Positions 1-9,012 of a stretch of DNA of 64,000 nt are shown here, piece after piece (within the stretch, counting starts at the first letter, position 1; the number at the start of each line of letters is the position of its first letter). Origin of the DNA: Chitinophaga pinensis (lineage in GTDB: Bacteria > Bacteroidota > Bacteroidia > UKL13-3); contig CAMDHZ010000003.1 of assembly GCA_945898275.1 (NCBI GenBank), positions 1 through 64,000 on the forward strand, given 5' to 3'. The translations under genes were made by a program, and so were the position numbers. The notes below the pieces were generated by a model that was not told the origin of the DNA, searched no databases, and saw nothing but the letters and a program-made list of their open reading frames with translations.

Positions 1-72
1 AAGTTTACTAAAATTTGTTGCAAAAACAAACTGTTAATTGTAAAATAATATAGGGTAGAATAAATTCTACAA

Positions 73-180
73 ATGCTTCAATATATTGCTACAAAAGGGT
101 TCTGGAGGATTGGTTCAGATAAAAGTATGAGTGGACTTTCATATAAAACCATGAATGTTTATGGAAGAATGCTTTGCTAA
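73..180 (+). CDS. Possible 35-aa small protein (weak)
   Basis: An ATG-started frame of 35 codons ends with TAA at 178-180. The peptide begins MLQYIATKGFWRIG and ends MNVYGRMLC. It has no recognisable domain, signal peptide or membrane segment. In-frame stops lie just upstream, so it is not the tail of a longer gene in this window. A 7+7 inverted repeat sits directly before it. It may be spurious. Confidence 0.15.
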   Translation: MLQYIATKGFWRIGSDKSMSGLSYKTMNVYGRMLC

Positions 181-203
181 TTTATGCATTTTTTTTAGGC
201 GCT

Positions 204-268
204 TCTGTGAAAATCTGTGCTATCTGTGAGCCACCTTATTTCTCACAGATAGCGCAGATTTTCACAGA
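204..268. repeat. 27-bp-stem hairpin repeat
   Basis: Bases 204-230 and 242-268 are inverted copies that match at 26 of 27 positions, separated by 11 bases. Each arm is itself built from repeated TCTGTG units. The long, nearly perfect stem and the internal repetition resemble the dispersed intergenic hairpins seen in many Bacteroidota genomes. No flanking T-run makes it a classic terminator. Confidence 0.7.
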
Positions 269-350
269 TTTTAAGTTATACTTACAAAGGTCGGCGAGGC
301 GTCCGTGGAGAATTTTCTTTCAAAGTAATTCCCACGCTTGCTAGAAGGTT

Positions 351-420
351 CGACTCCTTCGGAATCGTATATCCTCTTTGGGCATTACATTTCTATTAAG
401 GTAAGACTCCTAGCGGAGTC
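351..420. repeat. Two related GACTCC hairpins
   Basis: CGACTCC (351-357) pairs with GGAATCG (361-367) with one G-T wobble. GACTCC (405-410) pairs perfectly with GGAGTC (415-420) around a TAGC loop. The two hairpins share the GACTCC-GGAGTC core and sit about 50 bases apart, which suggests two members of one short palindromic repeat family. Confidence 0.5.
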
Positions 421-502
421 GGTTTGATACAAACAAATTTTCTAGTAAATTGCAAGATGCCAAATGCCAGAAGCTAGTCGCTAAAGGCCAGCAGCAATTA
501 TT

Positions 503-964
503 TCAACAAAGTCCAAACTGGGTAAAGTGGTGCGTAAAGTGCTTGCTTTGAAATAAGTGCCACTCCTCTTTATTTAGCGGACCAAACACAGGATGTGCGA
601 TGTTTTCTCCTTGGTAGGTTTCGTAAAAACTAATAAATATCTCCACCTCTTTTTTCAATGCGGCAACGGCTAACTCAAGACTTTCAAATTGATGTGGAAG
701 TTTTCCTTCTGGCAAGAAAGGCGCTGCAAAGCCCTTCTTTAAAGGTGCAGTGCCTAATAACATCAAGTTTTTAACGCGCTCTACTTTATCTTCTGGCGTA
801 ACCACAGATATTGGTAGTTCTCCCCTGGCTATTCTCAAAGGAAGCATCAAATGTTCAACCATATTTTGGGCAGACATGATGCCCCAAGCAGCTGGTGTTT
901 CTGGCTTTAAACTTGAAAGTAATTGCCAGATATTATCTGAAGGAAATGCTAAAAAACCTTCCAT
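503..964 (-). CDS. DinB-superfamily protein, DUF1569-like
   Basis: This 153-aa protein has the make-up of a DinB/DUF1569-like four-helix bundle. A histidine lies in the first helix region (MVEHLMLPL, about residue 38), and a C-terminal HFTHHFTQFG segment follows a HPVFGPLNKEEW motif that is typical of the DUF1569 group. Histidines in these places usually bind a metal ion. DinB-like proteins include thiol-dependent transferases, but the substrate here is unknown. It is the last gene of a minus-strand run, three bases after the lipoprotein gene at 968, so it is probably co-transcribed with it. Confidence 0.7.
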   Translation of the reverse strand: MEGFLAFPSDNIWQLLSSLKPETPAAWGIMSAQNMVEHLMLPLRIARGELPISVVTPEDKVERVKNLMLLGTAPLKKGFAAPFLPEGKLPHQFESLELAVAALKKEVEIFISFYETYQGENIAHPVFGPLNKEEWHLFQSKHFTHHFTQFGLC

Positions 965-967
965 AGG

Positions 968-1522
968 TTAAGGATTAATTGCTATAATTCGGTAGCCACC
1001 TTTTTTCATTTTGAACCAAATTTGCCCATCACTGCCAATCATCGCACCTTTTTCATCTCTATAAATTGCCAATGGGTCTTGGTCTAAAACAGCTTCAACA
1101 AAATCGGGCATGAAAATAGAATCAAAATTCTTTAAGAAAGCTTCTTTTGTCTTATAATTTCTTAGAGGGAAATCTATTTTATTGGCAATACTCGCTTTGT
1201 TTCTGTCTAATACATCCAACTGAAAATTCTTAAAGAAAAGTATAAAGTTTTTTGCATTTGGGAAATTGGCATCATCCCAACTGGTGGCAATGCTGCTATC
1301 AAACAAAAGTTGAGGTTTGTGCTGATAAGGGTTTGGAAGGGTATAATCAATAACCTTTGCGTCTAGCCCAGGAATTTCTCCATCGTAGTTATTAATAACT
1401 CTTGCTTTAACCACTTCAGTTGTATCCTCTTTTGGTTCAATAACAATATGAGGCACATCTTCTTCGCAAGAATATAGGCCCAATGCTAATAAGAATAGTA
1501 CTACTAAAGAATTTATTTTCAT
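968..1522 (-). CDS. Lipoprotein of unknown function
   Basis: The 184-aa product starts with a lipoprotein signal peptide: MKINSLVVLFLLALG followed by the lipobox LYSC with the lipidated cysteine at residue 19. The rest is periplasmic or surface-exposed and has no domain I recognise. The ATG overlaps the purB stop by four bases (ATGA), which indicates translational coupling to purB, although a metabolic link is not obvious. Acidic residues directly after the cysteine (CEED) fit the charged export signal known for surface lipoproteins of this phylum; that reading is an inference. Confidence 0.75.
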   Translation of the reverse strand: MKINSLVVLFLLALGLYSCEEDVPHIVIEPKEDTTEVVKARVINNYDGEIPGLDAKVIDYTLPNPYQHKPQLLFDSSIATSWDDANFPNAKNFILFFKNFQLDVLDRNKASIANKIDFPLRNYKTKEAFLKNFDSIFMPDFVEAVLDQDPLAIYRDEKGAMIGSDGQIWFKMKKGGYRIIAINP

Positions 1523-2862
1523 ATGCCAGTATAATTATGCGGACTGATTTTTAACAATTCATCCTTCACTTCGTCGCTTAGGTTCGAACCAAAGATAAAT
1601 GTTTTTATAGATTCTTTTGTAATTGCTTGGTTTGTGCGCGTTAAATCTTTTAAAGCTTCGTAAGGCTTTTCATAGCCTTCTCTTCTTAAAATGGTTTGAA
1701 TGGCCTCGGCAACCACTGCCCAATTTTGCTCTAAATCTGCTTCTAATTTTGGTTCATTTAACAACAACTTGCCCATACCTTTTAAAAGAGATTGGTAAGC
1801 AATTAGCATATGACCCAATGGAACACCTAAGTTCCTTAAAACGGTGCTATCTGTTAAATCTCTTTGCAACCTAGAAACGGGGAGTTTTTCAGACAAATGA
1901 ATAAGGAGGGCATTGGCAATTCCCAAATTACCTTCTGCATTTTCAAAATCAATTGGATTAACTTTATGGGGCATTGCGCTTGAGCCAATTTCGCCTTCTT
2001 TAAGCTTTTGCTTGAAATAATCCATGGCCACATATTGCCACACGTCTTTCGAAAAGTCTAGTAAAATGGTATTGATGCGTTTATAGTTATCAAATAGGGC
2101 TGCAAGGTTATCATAATGCTCTATTTGGGTAGTTGGGTGCGAACGTTGCAAGCCTAATTGTTTGCAAAAATCATTACCAAAATCTACCCAGTTTATTGAA
2201 GGATAAGCTACGTGGTGTGCATTAAAATTTCCAGTGGCACCTCCAAATTTTGCGGGATATTGCAGCAAGCTTAATTGCCTTAATTGCTCTTCTAACCGAG
2301 CCACAAAAACTTGCCATTCTTTCCCTAAACGCGTTGGAGAAGCTGGCTGGCCGTGGGTTCTAGCCAACATTGAAATATTTTCCCAATCCTTTGCTTGCTG
2401 CTGCATTTGGTTCAAAACACTTTCTAAAACAGGCATTACGGCTTGGTTCCAACCCATGCTTAATGACATTGGAATTGCAGTGTTATTGATGTCTTGGGAG
2501 GTTAATCCAAAATGCACAAACTCGGCATATTTGCCTAAGCCCAACTTTTCTAAGGCTACTTTTAGAAAATATTCTACAGCCTTAACATCATGGTTGGTAA
2601 CCTTCTCTTTGTCTTTTATCCATTGTGCATCTTCCAACCCAAAATGGGTATATAAATTTCTTAAGGCTAACTTATGTTCCTCTGTAAGAACATTAGCTAA
2701 TTGGGGCAAAGGCAATTCGGCCAAAGCAATAAGGTATTCAACCTCTACCCAAACCCGATATTTTATTAAGGCAAATTCACTAAAAAATGCTGATAAAGTT
2801 GCAGTTTGTTTGTGGTATCTGCCATCAACAGGACCGATAGCTGTTAGTGCATTTAATTCCAT
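1519..2862 (-). CDS. purB: Adenylosuccinate lyase
   Basis: The 447-aa protein matches the E. coli PurB type in length and in its start (MELNALTAIGPVDGRY). It cleaves SAICAR and adenylosuccinate, releasing fumarate, in purine synthesis in the cytoplasm. The fumarase/lyase signature GSSAMPHKVNP lies at residues 293-303 and contains the catalytic serine. The ARTHGQ motif holds the general-acid histidine at 170. It lies 18 bases after the rseP start side and overlaps the downstream lipoprotein gene, so it sits inside a minus-strand operon. Confidence 0.97.
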   Translation of the reverse strand: MELNALTAIGPVDGRYHKQTATLSAFFSEFALIKYRVWVEVEYLIALAELPLPQLANVLTEEHKLALRNLYTHFGLEDAQWIKDKEKVTNHDVKAVEYFLKVALEKLGLGKYAEFVHFGLTSQDINNTAIPMSLSMGWNQAVMPVLESVLNQMQQQAKDWENISMLARTHGQPASPTRLGKEWQVFVARLEEQLRQLSLLQYPAKFGGATGNFNAHHVAYPSINWVDFGNDFCKQLGLQRSHPTTQIEHYDNLAALFDNYKRINTILLDFSKDVWQYVAMDYFKQKLKEGEIGSSAMPHKVNPIDFENAEGNLGIANALLIHLSEKLPVSRLQRDLTDSTVLRNLGVPLGHMLIAYQSLLKGMGKLLLNEPKLEADLEQNWAVVAEAIQTILRREGYEKPYEALKDLTRTNQAITKESIKTFIFGSNLSDEVKDELLKISPHNYTGI

Positions 2863-2880
2863 CTTTAGCTAATTTTATCG

Positions 2881-4233
2881 CTAACAATTACAATTTGGCG
2901 CTGCTGCAGCAGTATTTGTGATGAGTCCCCAAATATCATTTCCAAATATTAATACCATCAAGGTTAGCAAAGTTATCATTCCAAAATATTGTGCCTTTTC
3001 TAAAAACGATTCACTTAAAGGCCGTCCTAATACAATTTCGAATAACAAAAACAAAACATGTCCGCCATCCAAGGCAGGAATTGGAAGGATGTTCATAAAT
3101 GCTAATCCTAACGAAATTAAGGCAGTGAACAACCAAAAGCGTTTCCATACTACTTCTGATCCAAAAAACTTGGCTATCCCAATAGGTCCTTGAACAGCTT
3201 TGTTAACGGCAATATCTCCTTTGAAAATTTTACCCCAACCTTTTATTTGTGCATCAATGTTTTCTACCGCTTTGTTAATTCCTAGCGGAAACGACTCGAA
3301 GAAACCATATTTAACTTCTTCGTATTCAAAATCTTTGGAGTCTATTCCAATGCCAATAGCACCGCAACCATCCACCTCGCAAGGAAGATTAAGGTCTTTG
3401 CCTTCTCTGCTAACTAATAAGTTCACCTTTGAACATTTCTTTTCTTTAATGTAAGCTTGAAACTGATCTAGGTACTCAAAATTAAAACTATCCACTTTGG
3501 TGATAATATCGCCTTTTTTCAATCCTGCTTTTTCAGCATTAGATTTTTCTCCGACAGCTCCTACAAAAAAATGAAGTCGCGGTCTAAAGAAATCTGTTTT
3601 ATTATCGCCAAACTTCTTGATAAAATCATCTGGCAATTTCACTTCTGCAATTGCACCTGCACGTTCAACTTTATAAGAAACACCTTCACTTAAGATGTGT
3701 TTGATTTGCAGCGCATCTTCAAACCTTACAATAGGTACATCATTTACAGAAACCAATTTATCGCCTACTTGAAAGCCGTATTCTTTAGCCAATTCAGAAG
3801 GAACTATTCCTGCTTTAAGGGAGTCATTTTTAATAAATTTATCGCCATATCCATAGCTAATCATGGCAAAAATGATAATGGCGGCAATTACATTTACTAC
3901 TACACCACCAACCATAACAATTAATCTTTGCCAAGCTGGTTTGCTTCTAAACTCCCAAGGTTGTGCAGGTAGCTTCATGGCTTCTTTGTCCATGCTTTCG
4001 TCAATCATTCCAGCAATTTTCACATAACCTCCTAAAGGCAACCAACCAATACCCCACTCGGTATCGCCGCGTTTAAAAGAGAATAGCTTTACATCCCAAG
4101 CATCAAAAAACAAATAGAACTTTTCTACTTTTATACCAAAGGCACGTGCTGCTATATAATGCCCAAACTCGTGCAAAATCACCAATATCGAAATGGCCAA
4201 AATTAACTGGCCTGCCATTACCAATGCTTCCAT
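2881..4233 (-). CDS. rseP: RIP metalloprotease RseP (site-2 protease)
   Basis: This 450-aa polytopic membrane protease has the zinc-binding HEFGH motif at residues 21-25 in its first membrane segment. A C-terminal PALDGGH motif supplies the third zinc ligand. The central periplasmic part looks like two PDZ domains: one around the segment QVGDKLVSVNDVPI and one around AGLKKGDIITKVDSF. Family members cut membrane-bound regulators and signal-peptide remnants. Its position next to dxr is common in bacteria. The C-terminus ends in an unusual Ala-rich and Cys-containing tail (PNCNC). Confidence 0.95.
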   Translation of the reverse strand: MEALVMAGQLILAISILVILHEFGHYIAARAFGIKVEKFYLFFDAWDVKLFSFKRGDTEWGIGWLPLGGYVKIAGMIDESMDKEAMKLPAQPWEFRSKPAWQRLIVMVGGVVVNVIAAIIIFAMISYGYGDKFIKNDSLKAGIVPSELAKEYGFQVGDKLVSVNDVPIVRFEDALQIKHILSEGVSYKVERAGAIAEVKLPDDFIKKFGDNKTDFFRPRLHFFVGAVGEKSNAEKAGLKKGDIITKVDSFNFEYLDQFQAYIKEKKCSKVNLLVSREGKDLNLPCEVDGCGAIGIGIDSKDFEYEEVKYGFFESFPLGINKAVENIDAQIKGWGKIFKGDIAVNKAVQGPIGIAKFFGSEVVWKRFWLFTALISLGLAFMNILPIPALDGGHVLFLLFEIVLGRPLSESFLEKAQYFGMITLLTLMVLIFGNDIWGLITNTAAAAPNCNC

Positions 4234-4271
4234 TCAAAAATTATTATAAATATTACCGCAATAATAGCGAT

Positions 4272-5423
4272 TTAAGGCAATAAACTTTTCGCAAAGTTTC
4301 GGGTTTCAGTATCGGTTAATACATAATCAATTAAGCTTGGTTGTTTAATAAAACTAACAGATTGCATGCATTTTTCGTTTATCTCAGCTATTTGTAAAAA
4401 CTTAATTTTGTCTTTCAAAAAGGCTTCTACAGCTATTTCATTGGCAGCATTTAATATACAAGCCATATTGCCACCTTGGGCCATGGCTTCATAGGCCAAG
4501 GCTAAGTTTCTAAAGGTATCGGTATCGGGTTGTTCAAAGGTTAAATTGCCATATTTAGAAAATGACAATCGCTCAAAAGATGCGTTGATGCGGTCTGGGT
4601 AGAAAAAAGCATAATGAATGGGCAACTTCATGTCTGGCAATCCCATCTGTGCTTTGATGCTGCTGTCTTTAAATGTCACCATACTATGGATAATCGATTG
4701 CGGGTGCACAACAACTTCAATGTCTTCTCCTTTTACCCCAAATAGCCATTTGGCTTCAATTACCTCCAAGCCTTTGTTCATGAGGGTAGCAGAATCAATG
4801 GTAATTTTCGCGCCCATCGTCCAATTTGGATGCTTTAAAGCTTGAACCTTTGTTATTTCTAAAAGTTGCTCTCTTTTTTTGCCTCTAAATGGACCACCAG
4901 AAGCAGTTAATATTATCTTCTCAACACTATCAGGGTTTTCCCCCACAAGGCATTGAAAAATCGCAGAATGCTCAGAATCTACAGGAATTAAATCTGTTCT
5001 ATGTTCTGCGCACAATTGTGTAATCAACTCCCCTGCCACTACCAAAGTTTCTTTGTTGGCCAAAGCAATTCTCTTTTTATTCTGAATTGCAGCAACAGTT
5101 GGCTTCAAACCACTATAACCTACCATAGCAGTAAGCACAATATCTGCTGAGGTAACACCCATTAACTCTTCAATGGATTTATTGCCAGCATATACTTTAA
5201 TGTCATGAGGTTGCAGTGCATCTTTCACCTCCAAGTATTTAGATTCATCAGCAATCACCACATGGTTTGGCTTAAACTCTAATGCTTGTTTTATCAATAA
5301 ATCACTGTTGCTATTAGCAGTTAAAACCTCAACTTCTAGCTTCTCAGATTGTTCCTTTATGACCTCTAAAGATTGCGTACCGATGCTACCTGTACTCCCT
5401 AAAATGGCTATTTTCTTCTTCAT
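4272..5423 (-). CDS. dxr: 1-deoxy-D-xylulose 5-phosphate reductoisomerase
   Basis: The 383-aa enzyme carries out the NADPH-dependent second step of the non-mevalonate isoprenoid pathway. The N-terminal nucleotide-binding motif is GSTGSIGTQSLEV at residues 9-21. The metal-binding PVDSEHSAIFQ, the TASGGPFR loop, the flexible-loop segment KHPNWTMGAKITIDSATLMN and NKGLEVIEA are all present. The length is normal for the family. It sits between rseP and the GH3-like gene; the upstream GH3 stop is only two bases away, so the three are likely one transcript. Confidence 0.97.
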   Translation of the reverse strand: MKKKIAILGSTGSIGTQSLEVIKEQSEKLEVEVLTANSNSDLLIKQALEFKPNHVVIADESKYLEVKDALQPHDIKVYAGNKSIEELMGVTSADIVLTAMVGYSGLKPTVAAIQNKKRIALANKETLVVAGELITQLCAEHRTDLIPVDSEHSAIFQCLVGENPDSVEKIILTASGGPFRGKKREQLLEITKVQALKHPNWTMGAKITIDSATLMNKGLEVIEAKWLFGVKGEDIEVVVHPQSIIHSMVTFKDSSIKAQMGLPDMKLPIHYAFFYPDRINASFERLSFSKYGNLTFEQPDTDTFRNLALAYEAMAQGGNMACILNAANEIAVEAFLKDKIKFLQIAEINEKCMQSVSFIKQPSLIDYVLTDTETRNFAKSLLP

Positions 5424-5425
5424 CG

Positions 5426-6925
5426 TTAATTATTCAAATAAGCTTGCAGGTGTTCTGCAATTTCTCTAGTGTTTGAAAGCCTTGGCACTTTGTTTTGACC
5501 GCCCAATTTACCTTGCGATTTCATATACTGAATGAAGGCATTTTTTTGCAAAGGCTTAATTTTTAAAGGTTGCAAGATGTTTCCAGCAAGCAAGTCTTTG
5601 TAATAAATATTCTTTTCTTGTAACAATAAATCTGTGCGACGAGCCAATGCTGCTAAATCTAAAGGAACTTCTTCAAATGCCACAAACCACTCATGGTAAG
5701 GTAAGCCGCCTTCTGGTGGATTTACTTGTGGTGCAACGGTAAACTCAATAATTGAAATACCCATTTCATTAGCTGCAGTTAATAAAGCATATTCTACTTC
5801 TTCGCCAATAACATGCTCACCAAAGGCCGAAATAAAATGTTTGATCCTACCTGTTACTTTAATTAAATATGGATTTTTTGAAACAAACTTAACGGTATCT
5901 CCAATATTGTATGCATATAAACCTGCATTTGTGGTAATGATTAAGGCATAGTTTACATTTAATTCAATTTCAGCTAAGGTATACCGCCTTGGATTTTCAG
6001 AATAAAAATCTTCTGTTTTTATGAACTCGTAAAAAATCCCATTGTTTAACAGCAATAAAAGCCCTTCTGCATTTTGCGAATGTTGGTAGGCAAAGAATCC
6101 TTCCGAAGCAGGATAAGTTTCAAGCGTATCAACCTTTCTTCCAATACTAGCCTCTAATTTGGCTCGGTAAGGTTCAAAATTAACACCTCCATATACAAAC
6201 AAAGAAAAATTTGGAAACTGCTCCCCTGCTCTTTTCCCAGTTTGCTCATAAATCTTATCAAAATACATTTGCACCCAAGGTGGAATGCCACTGATGAGGG
6301 TCATGTTCTCTTTTAAAGTTTCATTAGTAATAGCCATCACTTTTTGCTCCCAATCTTCAATGCAATTGGTTTCGTAGCTTGGCATTTGGTTTTTCCTTAA
6401 ATAAGCCGGCACATGATGGTTCACGATGCCACTAAGCCTGCCAGTATCTACACCTGATTTCTTTGTCAAAACTGGACTTCCAGACAAAAAGATAAGTTTT
6501 CCGTCTAAAAATTCTGCCTTCCCGGTTTCTGCTATGTAGCAAAATAATGCGTTTCTAGCACTATTGATATGAAAAGGGATAGAATCTTTAGTGATGGGTA
6601 TATATTTTACACCACTTGTGGTACCAGAGGTTTTGGCAAAATAAAGAGGCTTTCCTGGCCATAAAACATCTTTTTCTCCATCCACTACCCTATCGATATA
6701 GGTTCGTAAACCTTCGTAATCCTTTACAGCAACTTTGTTCGTATAATCAACATGGCTTTTAATGGAAGCAAAGCCGTGGTCTATTCCAAATTTTGTATTA
6801 GCAGCAGTAGTCAGTATTTTTTTGAACCAAAACTCCTGCCACTCAATTGCTTGATTACTTTCCTTTAAGATTTTATTTCTAAAATATACAGCCAAAGGCT
6901 TAGCCAAAATAGATTTTAAACCCAT
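5426..6925 (-). CDS. GH3 auxin-responsive-promoter family enzyme
   Basis: The 499-aa protein belongs to the GH3 branch of the adenylate-forming superfamily. The phosphate-binding motif YFAKTSGTTSG appears about residue 90, followed by GVKYIPIT. Other conserved segments are YPASEGFFAYQ and the hinge region IKVTGRIKHFISAFGEH. Plant GH3 enzymes join acyl acids such as jasmonate to amino acids; bacterial members are common in Bacteroidota but their substrates are unknown. It lies two bases upstream of the dxr start and two bases after the gene at 6928, indicating co-transcription. Confidence 0.9.
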   Translation of the reverse strand: MGLKSILAKPLAVYFRNKILKESNQAIEWQEFWFKKILTTAANTKFGIDHGFASIKSHVDYTNKVAVKDYEGLRTYIDRVVDGEKDVLWPGKPLYFAKTSGTTSGVKYIPITKDSIPFHINSARNALFCYIAETGKAEFLDGKLIFLSGSPVLTKKSGVDTGRLSGIVNHHVPAYLRKNQMPSYETNCIEDWEQKVMAITNETLKENMTLISGIPPWVQMYFDKIYEQTGKRAGEQFPNFSLFVYGGVNFEPYRAKLEASIGRKVDTLETYPASEGFFAYQHSQNAEGLLLLLNNGIFYEFIKTEDFYSENPRRYTLAEIELNVNYALIITTNAGLYAYNIGDTVKFVSKNPYLIKVTGRIKHFISAFGEHVIGEEVEYALLTAANEMGISIIEFTVAPQVNPPEGGLPYHEWFVAFEEVPLDLAALARRTDLLLQEKNIYYKDLLAGNILQPLKIKPLQKNAFIQYMKSQGKLGGQNKVPRLSNTREIAEHLQAYLNN

Positions 6926-6927
6926 CC

Positions 6928-7344
6928 TTACAACTTCTTACTCGCCCTAGCTAATACATCCTTTAACTTAATATTCTTAAGTAAATTTACCGCAACAGTG
7001 CGAATTCCGGTTTTTACATTACCCATTTTTAGCATATTAACTGCCGACTCCAAAATAGTTCCAGCTTGCTTGTTTAAGGCATTTTGGTTCAAACCATTTA
7101 ATTTTGAATCTACAATATTAATGGCAAGTGAATCCCCAAATAACTCAGACTTAACATTTGCCAAGTTGTACTTTTTCTTCAACTGCGCATCCAAATTTGA
7201 AAGTGCAGTTGCTTGTAAAGTCTTATTAGAAGGCAAAGCAACTTTATTTGCTCCTTTATTGATTTTATCTAAAGAAATCTGACAATAAGCTTGGTTCAAA
7301 CCAAAACCAAATAAGAAAAAAAACAAAACTATTATTCTATTCAT
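6928..7344 (-). CDS. Small secreted protein of unknown function
   Basis: I take the ATG at 7344, giving 138 aa; the longer reading begins at a TTG at 7350. The N-terminus (MNRIIVLFFFLFGFG) is a signal peptide that probably ends near QAYCQ. A cysteine in the cleavage region means a lipoprotein cannot be fully ruled out. The mature part is Leu-, Asn- and Lys-rich, probably helical, and matches nothing I know. Two copies of the dispersed near-palindrome lie inside this short gene (7086-7095 and 7293-7302), both coding Gly-Leu-Asn. Confidence 0.65.
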   Translation of the reverse strand: MNRIIVLFFFLFGFGLNQAYCQISLDKINKGANKVALPSNKTLQATALSNLDAQLKKKYNLANVKSELFGDSLAINIVDSKLNGLNQNALNKQAGTILESAVNMLKMGNVKTGIRTVAVNLLKNIKLKDVLARASKKL

Positions 7345-7364
7345 ATGCAATTATTAGAATCGAT

Positions 7365-8972
7365 TTAAAATAAATTTAACAAGCGGCCAGATGGGTAACT
7401 TATCTCATACTCAAACCTAAGCTTTTGCTCTTGTTTTGGCAACAGCTTTAATTTCCAAGACAGCTTACCACTTTCAGTTTCATGTAAGGCTCCACCAGTT
7501 TGCAATACTTTTACCTCAATTTCTTTATCGGTTGAAACAGGAACCTGATCTAAAACCTCTATTTCTAAAGCATCTGCAGAGGTGTTAACAACTTGAATTT
7601 GCCACAAAGCTTTCTCTCTTTTGGTACCTCCAAAGATAGATTTAGAGGATTGGTCTGAAATTTTTGAACGTTTTACAACTACTCTTTTTTCTTGACCCAA
7701 AGTAAACAACATTGTATCATTTTCTTGCCTACTGATATAGCCTGAACCCGTAAAGCTTCCTTCATAATAAATATTGGCAACAGCGCTAATTTGATTTAAC
7801 AAATCATTGCTTTGAACTGCTGCATTTACAAACAATCCCTCATCCAATTTGGGTACAGTCATTAATTTAAATGCTGCAGGTAATTCAAATCGGGTAAGCT
7901 CCACTTGATGGCTTCTACCGTCTGAGGGAATTGAGTAAGGAACAGAAGTTTCAAAGTTAATACCCGTTGGCGTTCTGTAAATTTCTGGTGGTGCAAAATA
8001 GATTTGGTCTGCATTTGCAACACTATCTGTCATTTCCATCAGCATTGGTGCTTTCATTCTTGAGCCGCCATAAGATCCTTCCATAGTTTTATAAACTCTT
8101 GGCTGCTCAAATCTTAAAAAATAAGGCTCCAAGGTTGGCATTACAGCTTGCGAATGAACATCTACATCCGAAACCGTAAGCTTTACTCCTTGCCAGTCTT
8201 CTCCGCTTGATTGTTTAATATTTGCTTTCAATACAAAGGCAATTGGCGCTCCAATTTTACTTACTCTCACATCATAAATTGGTTCCCAGCTTACCTCAGA
8301 AACCATATAACGCAAGGCTACTTGAGCATTAACAATGGCCTTTTCTACCATAACGTTTGCAATCACCTCTTGGTTCAAACTTAACTTGCCTTGGGTGTAT
8401 TGTGCTAATAATTGTGACAAAGCATCAGCTTGTTTAATCAAGTTTATTTCGGTTTGAGCCAAACGTAATTTGCTGTTTTTAAATTCAGCTAGTTTTGCAC
8501 TGTAGATTCCTAAAACATCTTCCAACTCATCTGCTTTTAAGCCATTTGCCCCACCAATCTGTTTATTGCTTAATAACAAATCCCTTTGCAATTGAATGCT
8601 TTCTAAATCGGCTTGAACCAAAAACAAGTCATTGTTTAATCGCTCCAAGGAATCTTCCAACAATTGAATTTCTTGTGGTTTAGCCTCATTTTCACTGCCT
8701 ACTTTCTTTGTAGAAACCGATTGAATCACCACACCAGTTGGTACTATTAATTCAACCGAATTTTCTAACAACAAAGGAGATAATTTTCCAAAAACCAATT
8801 GGTATGTTCCTGGACCTAAATTTAAAGTACTCGTTCTTTCTACCAAGGCTTGGTTAAAAAAAACATTGACCTGCTTTATTTTACTATCAAAATCTAGGCG
8901 ATGTTGCGCTGATGCTTGCAAAACAAACACAAGCATAAAAAGCATTATTACTCGGCTATTCTTCATAATCAT
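7365..8972 (-). CDS. Secreted MuiA-like protein (DUF4140/DUF4139)
   Basis: The 535-aa product has a signal peptide ending at ASAQ. The N-terminal section (residues about 25-125) looks like DUF4140, a helical and probably coiled-coil middle follows, and the C-terminal 330 residues look like DUF4139. The KQEQKLRFEYEISYPSG ending is typical. This is the family called mucoidy inhibitor A, whose biochemical role is unknown. ATG codons at 8972 and 8966 are both possible starts; the second (MKNSRV) gives a cleaner signal peptide. The 40-base gap from the upstream carboxylase gene leaves co-transcription possible. Confidence 0.85.
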   Translation of the reverse strand: MIMKNSRVIMLFMLVFVLQASAQHRLDFDSKIKQVNVFFNQALVERTSTLNLGPGTYQLVFGKLSPLLLENSVELIVPTGVVIQSVSTKKVGSENEAKPQEIQLLEDSLERLNNDLFLVQADLESIQLQRDLLLSNKQIGGANGLKADELEDVLGIYSAKLAEFKNSKLRLAQTEINLIKQADALSQLLAQYTQGKLSLNQEVIANVMVEKAIVNAQVALRYMVSEVSWEPIYDVRVSKIGAPIAFVLKANIKQSSGEDWQGVKLTVSDVDVHSQAVMPTLEPYFLRFEQPRVYKTMEGSYGGSRMKAPMLMEMTDSVANADQIYFAPPEIYRTPTGINFETSVPYSIPSDGRSHQVELTRFELPAAFKLMTVPKLDEGLFVNAAVQSNDLLNQISAVANIYYEGSFTGSGYISRQENDTMLFTLGQEKRVVVKRSKISDQSSKSIFGGTKREKALWQIQVVNTSADALEIEVLDQVPVSTDKEIEVKVLQTGGALHETESGKLSWKLKLLPKQEQKLRFEYEISYPSGRLLNLF

Positions 8973-9012
8973 GAAATTTTAGGACACTAACGAAAAACTA
9001 AAATACTATTGC

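Larger units (their letters stand above)
1..502. other. Non-coding region with several hairpin repeats
   Basis: This 502-base stretch upstream of the 3' end of the DinB-like gene contains no convincing protein gene. It holds a 7+7 base inverted repeat at 55-70, a weak 35-codon reading frame at 73-180, a long hairpin at 204-268, and two related GACTCC hairpins at 351-367 and 405-420. The mixture looks like an intergenic repeat mosaic. The minus-strand genes to the right end here, so some hairpins may also act in transcription termination. Confidence 0.6.

Noticed and set aside
340-368. tRNA T-arm-like sequence GAAGG-TTCGACT-CCTTC
   Set aside because: No matching 5' acceptor arm, D-arm or anticodon arm lies upstream at tRNA spacing. 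It is better explained by the GACTCC hairpin repeat.
2234-2872. Long open frame antisense to purB
   Set aside because: purB is fully conserved on the other strand. The antisense product is rich in Cys, Ser and Trp without a domain and is a shadow of purB codon use.
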